DNA of 6,372 nucleotides from Bacteroidaceae bacterium (lineage in GTDB: Bacteria; Bacteroidota; Bacteroidia; Bacteroidales; Bacteroidaceae). Under the pieces are notes generated by a model that saw only the letters and a list, made by a program, of their open reading frames with translations, made no database searches and had not been told where the DNA came from. The position numbers and the translations under genes were made by a program. Where the stretch lies: NCBI GenBank assembly GCA_028707655.1, contig JAQWAN010000122.1, positions 1 through 6,372 on the forward strand. The letters are read 5' to 3'. Shown here piece after piece: positions 1 to 6,372 of this stretch; positions within the stretch are counted from its first letter, which is position 1; each line of letters starts with the position of its first letter.

Positions 1-1995
1 GAACAGTTTGCTGAGCAACAAAAGCCTCTTTTAGACCGTGCACGTGTCTTAGATTTGCGCATCGCTACTGGTCGTCAAGTCACCCAAGAAGCACAACAAG
101 TCTATACGCATGCAGTAGAGGATTTGGAAAAACGAAAATCCACCATTCGTTCTATGCAAACCGCGCAAGCCAAATTGGAAAAGGAGCAAACCACTATCTC
201 TCATTGGATGTTGCAACATAAACCGTATGAACCCCTTATTCCTCGCGTTGAATTGCTAGAGTCTTATGTAACGAATGTGCAATATGTGCGGCAGCAACTG
301 CAACAGAACAAGACCTTTCTTCAAGAAGCAGAGAAACGGTTGGCCCATCGACGTAGAGAACTCGAGCAGCTTACAGCTGAGGCGGAGCGATTAAACCAGT
401 TGCTCCCTGCAGAGATTGTTGTACTTCGAAAAAAACTAGAGGCAGGAAAGCCCTGTCCCGTTTGCGGTAGCCTTCAACATTGTGTGAATACCGTAGAGAT
501 GGAGAGCCTCCAAGAGGCAGAACTGAATAAGCAAAAAAATGCGGTGCAAAAGCGAACGGATATTGTCAAAAAAGAGCTTGAGCAACTGGAAGCAGGTAAG
601 CAACATCTCTGTTCAAGTATAGAATCGGATACCACGCATCTTAAAGATGGAATGGATAAGTTGTCTACCTCTTTGGCGGGTTTACCAGCATGGAAAGACT
701 CTTTTGCAGCCGGAACATTGATAAAGATGCTGCAAGATATAGCCACTCAATGGAATCGGTTTATGGTGGAAGAATTGGCCATTAAGGAGAAATTGACTAC
801 CATACATTCTCAATTGACTGTTCATCTTGCTGCCGTTGAAAAAGAGAGCGAGCTAGTAGTAAAACAAAAGGAGCTATGGCGTGGTAAACAACAGCAATTA
901 CAACAACTAGAAACCGAACGTGCCGCTTTGTTTGCTGGTAAAACAGTGCAAGCTATGGAGCAGGAGCTAAAGATGGAACGAAATAGACGCGCCACTCTAT
1001 TGACCACGCAAACGGAGTTGCAAACCAGATGGAAGGGTAGTTGGGAAAGTTGCAAGGGGGCTAAAAAAGAGTTGTTAGCCACCGGTGAACGATTGAAACA
1101 AAGCATCCTGTCGCTCCAAAAAACTGTGAACGATTGGATGGGGCAACAAGAAATTGTGGAATCCATAGAGGAGTTAACACAACTGTTGGAAAAAGAGAGT
1201 GGTTGGTTAGCCGCCGAACGTGCTGCCTTAGATGCTCTGCGAGAGCAAAAAACAGTAACACAAACCACGCTCCAAGAGAAGAGGGAGCGATACAAGAAAC
1301 AGCAGGAACAACCTATTCAACCCACTGAAGAGGAAACCGCTTCCCATTTAGCACTGCTGTTAAAGGCGAATAAGGAGCAAGTGGAACAATTATCGAATCG
1401 AAACATAACGATAAAACTAGCCTTTGAAAAAGATATAGCTGGTAAGGAGCGCATCCAGGCCTTTGAAAAAGAGTTGGAGAAGCTACAGCAGTTGGCCGAG
1501 AACTGGAAGAAGCTAAATGACCTATTTGGTTCAGCCGATGGTGCCAAGTTTAAAGTATTAGCACAGGGCTATACACTCGATGTGTTGTTGAGCTATGCCA
1601 ATAAACACTTGCATGAGCTCTCTAAACGCTACGAGTTACAACGTATCCCTAATTCCTTAGCACTACAAGTGGTCGATCTAGATATGTTGGGCGAGATACG
1701 AACGGTTCACTCCCTCTCTGGTGGTGAGTCTTTCCTTATCTCTTTAGCCTTAGCCCTAGGATTATCGTCGCTATCGTCTAACCGTATGCATGTGGAGTCG
1801 TTGTTTATTGACGAGGGCTTTGGCTCGTTAGATGTAGACACCCTGCGTGTAGCTATGGATGCGCTAGAGCATCTACAGACCCAAGGGCGAAAGATAGGTG
1901 TTATCTCGCATGTAGCAGAGATGACCGAGCATATCACCACGCAAATCCGGGTGATCAAAACGGCAAACGGACGAAGTAAGATTGAGGTAATCTAA
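1..1995 (+). CDS. sbcC: Nuclease SbcCD subunit C (Rad50-like ATPase), C-terminal part, 5' partial
   Basis: SbcC pairs with the nuclease SbcD (the bacterial Rad50-Mre11 pair) and drives ATP-dependent processing of DNA ends and hairpins in the cytoplasm. The window holds 664 residues plus a TAA stop. Reading starts in frame at base 1, with no start codon, so the N-terminal Walker A lobe and first coiled-coil arm are outside. Seen in order: a Glu/Gln/Lys-rich coiled-coil arm (about residues 1-145 of the fragment); a zinc hook CPVCG (Cys152, Cys155); a long returning coiled coil (to about 500); then the C-terminal ATPase lobe with ABC signature LSGGE (572-576), Walker B LFIDEG (Asp604, Glu605), D-loop SLD (609-611) and H-loop His637. 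All of these motifs look intact. About 510 residues follow the hook, so a full protein near 1,000 residues is inferred, usual for SbcC. sbcD would be expected upstream (family knowledge, not seen). Oddity: a third cysteine, Cys161, sits just after the hook. The TTG at 55 is not the start, because homologous-looking sequence continues before it. Confidence 0.95.
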   Translation, partial: EQFAEQQKPLLDRARVLDLRIATGRQVTQEAQQVYTHAVEDLEKRKSTIRSMQTAQAKLEKEQTTISHWMLQHKPYEPLIPRVELLESYVTNVQYVRQQLQQNKTFLQEAEKRLAHRRRELEQLTAEAERLNQLLPAEIVVLRKKLEAGKPCPVCGSLQHCVNTVEMESLQEAELNKQKNAVQKRTDIVKKELEQLEAGKQHLCSSIESDTTHLKDGMDKLSTSLAGLPAWKDSFAAGTLIKMLQDIATQWNRFMVEELAIKEKLTTIHSQLTVHLAAVEKESELVVKQKELWRGKQQQLQQLETERAALFAGKTVQAMEQELKMERNRRATLLTTQTELQTRWKGSWESCKGAKKELLATGERLKQSILSLQKTVNDWMGQQEIVESIEELTQLLEKESGWLAAERAALDALREQKTVTQTTLQEKRERYKKQQEQPIQPTEEETASHLALLLKANKEQVEQLSNRNITIKLAFEKDIAGKERIQAFEKELEKLQQLAENWKKLNDLFGSADGAKFKVLAQGYTLDVLLSYANKHLHELSKRYELQRIPNSLALQVVDLDMLGEIRTVHSLSGGESFLISLALALGLSSLSSNRMHVESLFIDEGFGSLDVDTLRVAMDALEHLQTQGRKIGVISHVAEMTEHITTQIRVIKTANGRSKIEVI

Positions 1996-1998
1996 TTA
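1993..1998. other. Abutting convergent stop codons, no intergenic DNA
   Basis: The TAA of sbcC (1993-1995, +) touches the TAA of sprA (1998-1996, -), giving the palindrome TAATTA. An in-frame TAG at 2005-2007 provides a backup stop for sbcC inside the sprA 3' end; sprA has no close backup stop in its frame. No GC-rich stem followed by a T run is visible on either side, so transcription of each gene must end inside the other gene or depend on Rho or polymerase collision (inference). Confidence 0.9.
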
Positions 1999-4900
1999 TC
2001 TATTTAGCGAGAATTTAAAGGTAAAACCAAAATCGGTGGTGGTAACCGGATAGGCAGAAGAGGATACCAGTGGGGTATTCTTTTGTCGGTCAAAATAGAA
2101 GCGCATGGTGAGCAATCTACTAAAGGCATAATCGGCCGATAGGGTAAACTTAACCGCTTTGTTACCACTAGTGGATTGGGTGATGAGCTCCTGTATATTT
2201 CTAGAGAGTGCACTCTGATCTTTTATGGTGAAATTGGCTTGAATGTTCAAGTCGTTACTCACCGGATTCTTTGTGTTACTACCTCCGCCAAAGAGTTTTA
2301 GGTTCTTTATCTTGTAGCCCATGCCAAGCACGATGTCGTTAGAACGTGTCTCTATCAGTTGTACAGCCGGCATACTTAAGTTAAGAATACGAGTCTTTTT
2401 AACCTCAAACTTAGCAGTAAGGTTATTCTTAAAGGTCATGTTCACCCCAATCAATGGTGAGAACTGTTCATTGATAGAAACAGCACTTACATTGTACATA
2501 CTCGATGGGATAGGGTTACCGGTTTGTACATCCTCAATAAATCCAAGATTACCCATAAAACTCTGGAATGTCTGGTAGGTGTTGTATGAGCCAATGCTAT
2601 AGATACTCTTGTAGCCATGGGTTAGTGTGAGACTCTTGAAATATTTTTTAAAGAAATCAATCTTGTTTAAGCCGCTATAGGTGATGCGCCAGTTAGGCAT
2701 CAAGGATAGGAGTGAGGGGAAGAAATCCAATGAAGTGTTATTCACATTTCCCCCTGTATAGGTAGCTAAGAAAGTAGGAATCATTACATCGGCAGAGTAT
2801 TTACTAACGGTGCCGTTAGCTTTGTCAAAAGTAGCTCCATTTAAGGTAGTTCCCACAGGGTAGATAGCATTTGCATATTGCGCTTCTACTCTTTTCTGTA
2901 CCACATCTAAATTGCTTATAAATTTATCGAAGGTTTTGGAGGCATATCGGTTGCTTGCATTAGAACTCTCTAAAGCACTCCCCATAGATATAACAGTCAT
3001 TGTGAAGTTACCATTGCGAGTGGTAGGCATCCCCTGAAACATAAATTGAATGCTTTTCGATTTGTTCACCATACGATTGGCATTTAGGTCAATCTTTAAG
3101 TCGCGCAATGGTTCGAGTCGCATTCTAATTTGTAGGTTCTCCGTCTCGTTGCTTGTGGCAGGTGTGGTATACGATTCATCCATCAGTAACCAGTTATTCT
3201 TGGCCGCTGTTTCTATGAAATGTTCATCGGTGGTGCCAAAAGCAAAACCAAGTCCGGGAGCAAACATCCCATTTACTTTGTTCTGTCCAAAAACATCGCC
3301 TGCATCGGGCAAGAAACCAGGCACTGACATGGCAGCACTTGTCCGGTAGGTGATATTAATGTTCCGAATAGACATGGCAAAACGGGTGGCATATTGTGCT
3401 ATCTTATACCAGGTCTTTTCCTCTAGTTTAGGGAGCAGTACCACTTTTACTTTAATCTTTACGGAGTCACGATTATTAATCACGATACTATTGGCGTTTT
3501 TTATTTTATACCGTAGGAGATAGCGATTGCCATCGGCAGTAATAGCGGTTATTTTTACCCGTTTACTACGCAAGCGGTGTGGAATAATTACGGTAGTATC
3601 CATTTTTAGCTGTACCTCTCGTTCATATTTTTTCTGCTCCTTTTTTTTAGTATTGCCTCTTTTACGTTGGGTGCCAGTGAACTTTTTATTCACCTTTTTC
3701 AGGAAATCTATCTTGTTATAGAGCTTTTCTAGATTGTAACTACTGTTGACATCTATGGAACGTTGATTGGAAATGATGTTACCTAATGCTTCTCCATCGG
3801 TACTCTCCGATCCTCTATCCCAGCTATATGAAGATGCATATTTTACATCGGCTTTTACCCAGTCAAAAAGAGGTAGCTTATTAATAGGTACCTGATAGTT
3901 GGCAGAGAAGGTTTGTTTGTAGTCGAGTGGCTTACCTAAATGGAGTAGACTCCTTTTTACCGAGTCTTTCCATGCTGTATATCGGTCGGGATAGAGATCG
4001 CTATTAACCGGTCCATAGGGCTCCTCCACCTCGGCGCGTGTGGCAGAGGTAAAATTCAGTTTTAGCGAATTGGTAAGGTCCCATCGTAGGGCAAAATCTC
4101 TATTAAAGAGAAACTCTTTTGCAAAAGAAAGAGGGAGCTCAGATGTGCCATAAGGGTCACTCAGATTACGTAGCTGCATCTCGTAGTAATGACGCGAGAT
4201 GGTGGAGTTGAACGCAATGCTCTGTGGTAGGAGATGAAGTTCAAAATCTTTTAAGATCTTCCACCATTTAGAGCGGCTCTTTATCTTCTTGAAGGGAGTC
4301 CAAGGTTGTAACAAAGGCATGTATTGATAACTCAATCCACCTTTCCAGTTTTGGTCGGATTCCCACACGGTTGTGTTTCCTTGATTGTGTCGATGGGTAT
4401 AGGAATAGTTCAGTGTAAAGTTGGTAGGGTCATATGGCATTGGGTTTTTGCTTGCAATACCTACATGGATATTACTTAAACTGAAATTCTTATAGGTAGT
4501 AAACACCTGTGCAATGTTCTTAATGGAGTCGCGTTGTGCTTCTGTATCGTAGGTGTCTAAGGCATCCTCCAAGAGCATATCTTGGTCTGTAGGATTATAT
4601 TTAGGACTTGTTAGCTCTTTACTATAGGAGTAATAGAGCGGTAGAGAAACATTTGCTTTTGCTGGGAAAAATTTACCGAGTTGAAAGTTTGTGGTAAAAT
4701 TGTATTGGTAGTAATCGTCTAGTCGACGCTCACTAACACTCTGCTCTAATCCGCCAAAGCCTGCTGTCTCTACGTGTCCAGAAAAATTCACTGTTCCCAA
4801 ATCGGACAGTTGCACATTTAAATTTCCTTGTGCTGCCCATCCTCCCTCTTCGTTGAAATCGGTCAGACGTAACTCATTGACCCATACCTCGGCCGATTTT

Positions 4901-6372
4901 AGTGTACTCGAGTTATTGCGCACACCAATCATAATGGTTTGTACTTCCGACAGACTTGGGTTACCCATGATGCTGACTTTATTACCTGGCTTATCGGGGT
5001 CGTAGTTGTAGTAGAGCTTATTTGAACTGACCACAGATCCTGCTTTTGTTTTCGCTTTGTTACGATCTTTCTTAAGGTTGGTTAGTAAAGCAAATGGAAT
5101 GTTTAGTTCGTTAGCCTCTGGCCATACCGCTGTTGTACCGGCTGTTGTATAACCATCGTATTGACCTGCTGGCGTTAGTTTCAGTGGAATCTCATACTCA
5201 TAGTAGTTATTCTTGTAGTCGGAACCTAATCGTACAAAGAGTGCTACTTGGTTATCCTCTAGGTTGGTGTTATCATCAATCAGTTTCTCGGCATGTGCAA
5301 AGAGTTGTAGTCGTTTGTACTGGCGCAAATCGAGGTTGGTATTTTTATACCCAGCCAGAGCATCTCCAGCTGCAAGATCGAGCACTTTCATGTTTAAGGC
5401 TTGTTCGTTCAACTGGCGTAGTTGTGGTTGACTAGGGTCGATGATACGTGTGATGCCTGGAGGCAATACATAATTGACCGGTTCTTTATCGCTGTTGCGT
5501 TCAATGTTAACAGCGGAGAGGTTGAGCGTTCCACTTTTAGAGGCCACTGATTGTTGGGCATTCAAAAGGGATTGTTCATAGGTACGCCATTCTCCTCTTA
5601 CTAGTTCTAAGGTGGCAAAACGCAGTACGATAGGTTCTTTAAAATGGGTTAGAAACATACGCATAAATCGTATGGATTTCAAATCTTTGATACCGCCTAT
5701 GGCTTCACCCGATTTTACGGGTACTCTAAACAGGTACCAATTCACATCTTCAGTGTTTCCATTGCGTAGCTTAACACTTGCTGTACGTTTATCGGTGATA
5801 AAGTTGCTACCTACTCTGAGGTCGGTAGGGCGCATCGATATTTTGTATTGGTAATAACGTTCATATTCATTGAGGGTAAAATCTTGATTGATATCCTCAA
5901 TATCGGGTACGGTTTTAGCCGAAACATCATAGCTCTCGGGTGAGTTTTCTGAAGCAACGGAGTTACCCTCTGTGTTATTATATAATTTATATCGGTCTAA
6001 AATACTTTTTTCCTCTTGGTCGTAGTCGCTACCACGGTAGTAGTGGTAATCGTCGTTAGCTGGGTCCTTTTCAAATTGTGTATAGACCTCTGGTTGTAAG
6101 ATATTGCGTATACTTGCGAGGTAGTTCTTATAGGTAGGAAACTCTTTTTCCTCGGTAGAGCTCAAGCCGTTTAGCCCTAAATCTTGTTTGCTACGTGCAC
6201 CTGCTTCATTATCGAAGGCATAGACAATGCTTCGTTCTGTTGGGATATGTCCCCATGTGGTAGATTCCACTTTTGTAGTGTCTCCATCGATAGGGAGTCC
6301 ATTCTCAAAGAATTTTTTCCCATCCTTTAGGATATCTTCCGATAGTTCACCGAGATTCAGATATAAATCTCC
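1996..6372 (-). CDS. sprA: Type IX secretion outer-membrane translocon SprA/Sov, C-terminal part, 5' partial
   Basis: SprA (Sov in Porphyromonas) is the very large single-chain outer-membrane beta-barrel through which T9SS cargo leaves the periplasm; in gliding species it is also needed for motility. The window encodes 1,458 residues ending in TAA (1998-1996). Full-length family members are about 2,400-2,500 residues, so roughly the first 900-1,000 residues, including the signal peptide, lie beyond 6372. The frame stays open to the edge and reads LNLGELSEDILKDGKKFFEN there, so the GTG at 6270 is not the start. Family-typical blocks recognised by eye: KSIRFMRMFLTHF (about residues 229-241), YVLPPGI, DLRQYKRLQLFAHAE, AEVWVNELRLTDF (494-506), a Lys/Arg-rich stretch (892-923), MPNWRITYSGL, and SPLIGVNMTFKNNLTAKFE (from 1305). 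The rest is rich in alternating aromatic and polar strands, as expected of a large barrel, and the protein ends in the strand-like FGFTFKFSLNR. No cysteine is present in the fragment. No frameshift or internal stop is seen. The partner proteins of the system (PorV, plug protein and others) are not in the window. Confidence 0.95.
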   Translation of the reverse strand, partial: GDLYLNLGELSEDILKDGKKFFENGLPIDGDTTKVESTTWGHIPTERSIVYAFDNEAGARSKQDLGLNGLSSTEEKEFPTYKNYLASIRNILQPEVYTQFEKDPANDDYHYYRGSDYDQEEKSILDRYKLYNNTEGNSVASENSPESYDVSAKTVPDIEDINQDFTLNEYERYYQYKISMRPTDLRVGSNFITDKRTASVKLRNGNTEDVNWYLFRVPVKSGEAIGGIKDLKSIRFMRMFLTHFKEPIVLRFATLELVRGEWRTYEQSLLNAQQSVASKSGTLNLSAVNIERNSDKEPVNYVLPPGITRIIDPSQPQLRQLNEQALNMKVLDLAAGDALAGYKNTNLDLRQYKRLQLFAHAEKLIDDNTNLEDNQVALFVRLGSDYKNNYYEYEIPLKLTPAGQYDGYTTAGTTAVWPEANELNIPFALLTNLKKDRNKAKTKAGSVVSSNKLYYNYDPDKPGNKVSIMGNPSLSEVQTIMIGVRNNSSTLKSAEVWVNELRLTDFNEEGGWAAQGNLNVQLSDLGTVNFSGHVETAGFGGLEQSVSERRLDDYYQYNFTTNFQLGKFFPAKANVSLPLYYSYSKELTSPKYNPTDQDMLLEDALDTYDTEAQRDSIKNIAQVFTTYKNFSLSNIHVGIASKNPMPYDPTNFTLNYSYTHRHNQGNTTVWESDQNWKGGLSYQYMPLLQPWTPFKKIKSRSKWWKILKDFELHLLPQSIAFNSTISRHYYEMQLRNLSDPYGTSELPLSFAKEFLFNRDFALRWDLTNSLKLNFTSATRAEVEEPYGPVNSDLYPDRYTAWKDSVKRSLLHLGKPLDYKQTFSANYQVPINKLPLFDWVKADVKYASSYSWDRGSESTDGEALGNIISNQRSIDVNSSYNLEKLYNKIDFLKKVNKKFTGTQRKRGNTKKKEQKKYEREVQLKMDTTVIIPHRLRSKRVKITAITADGNRYLLRYKIKNANSIVINNRDSVKIKVKVVLLPKLEEKTWYKIAQYATRFAMSIRNINITYRTSAAMSVPGFLPDAGDVFGQNKVNGMFAPGLGFAFGTTDEHFIETAAKNNWLLMDESYTTPATSNETENLQIRMRLEPLRDLKIDLNANRMVNKSKSIQFMFQGMPTTRNGNFTMTVISMGSALESSNASNRYASKTFDKFISNLDVVQKRVEAQYANAIYPVGTTLNGATFDKANGTVSKYSADVMIPTFLATYTGGNVNNTSLDFFPSLLSLMPNWRITYSGLNKIDFFKKYFKSLTLTHGYKSIYSIGSYNTYQTFQSFMGNLGFIEDVQTGNPIPSSMYNVSAVSINEQFSPLIGVNMTFKNNLTAKFEVKKTRILNLSMPAVQLIETRSNDIVLGMGYKIKNLKLFGGGSNTKNPVSNDLNIQANFTIKDQSALSRNIQELITQSTSGNKAVKFTLSADYAFSRLLTMRFYFDRQKNTPLVSSSAYPVTTTDFGFTFKFSLNR

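Noticed and set aside
55..57. TTG as the start of the sbcC-like gene
   Set aside because: The frame is open from base 1 and the upstream residues continue SbcC-like coiled-coil sequence, so the true start is outside the window.
474..1958. Several open frames of 64-157 codons opposite or out of frame with sbcC
   Set aside because: They overlap a clear ATPase gene, encode Ser/Cys/Phe-rich low-complexity translations typical of the reverse strand of Glu/Lys/Gln-rich coiled-coil DNA, and match no family I recognise.
1979..1993. Small inverted repeat AGATT-GAGGT-AATCT at the end of sbcC as a terminator
   Set aside because: The stem is only five base pairs and AT-rich, with no following T run on either strand, so it is too weak to call.
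1..1995. RecN or SMC as alternative identity for the left gene
   Set aside because: The CxxC zinc hook between two coiled-coil arms, together with the form of the C-terminal ATPase lobe, points to the SbcC/Rad50 branch; SMC has a globular hinge, and RecN has neither this hook nor this length.
2004..5854. Open frames of 64-100 codons within sprA on either strand
   Set aside because: All lie inside the uninterrupted sprA frame, and their translations show no recognisable domain; they are shadows.
6268..6270. GTG as the start of the sprA-like gene
   Set aside because: The frame continues open to 6372 with typical SprA sequence, so this is an internal valine codon.
1996..6372. Motifs of the form D-[S/T]-[hydrophobic/T] in SprA (for example RDSI, KDSV, MDTT) as Bacteroidota O-glycosylation sites
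   Set aside because: About five matches in 1,458 residues is roughly what composition alone would give, so the sequence does not support a specific claim.

Overview
The window comes from a member of the Bacteroidota, probably Bacteroidales-like. The evidence is a long, unmistakable piece of SprA/Sov, the giant outer-membrane translocon of the type IX secretion system (T9SS), which is restricted to this phylum. The genus cannot be settled from this sequence.

The layout is simple: two large protein-coding genes converge and fill the whole window. Positions 1-1995 (+) are the C-terminal part of sbcC, the Rad50-like ATPase/coiled-coil subunit of the SbcCD nuclease; its start lies left of the window. 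Positions 1996-6372 (-) are the C-terminal ~1,458 residues of sprA/sov; its start lies right of the window. Both frames stay open to the window edges, so the apparent TTG start at 55 and GTG start at 6270 are not real starts. The two TAA stop codons abut with no base between them, forming the palindrome TAATTA at 1993-1998. There is no intergenic DNA, and I see no RNA gene, mobile element, CRISPR array, repeat family, promoter or strong terminator.

The genes have unrelated jobs: cytoplasmic DNA-end and hairpin processing (SbcC) and outer-membrane protein export (SprA). Their proximity looks like chromosomal neighbourhood rather than a shared pathway. This is ordinary core-genome sequence and I found no convincing undescribed system. 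The points most worth a second look are an extra cysteine beside the zinc hook of SbcC, the zero-gap convergent gene junction, and a strongly basic tract in SprA encoded partly by an A8 run.
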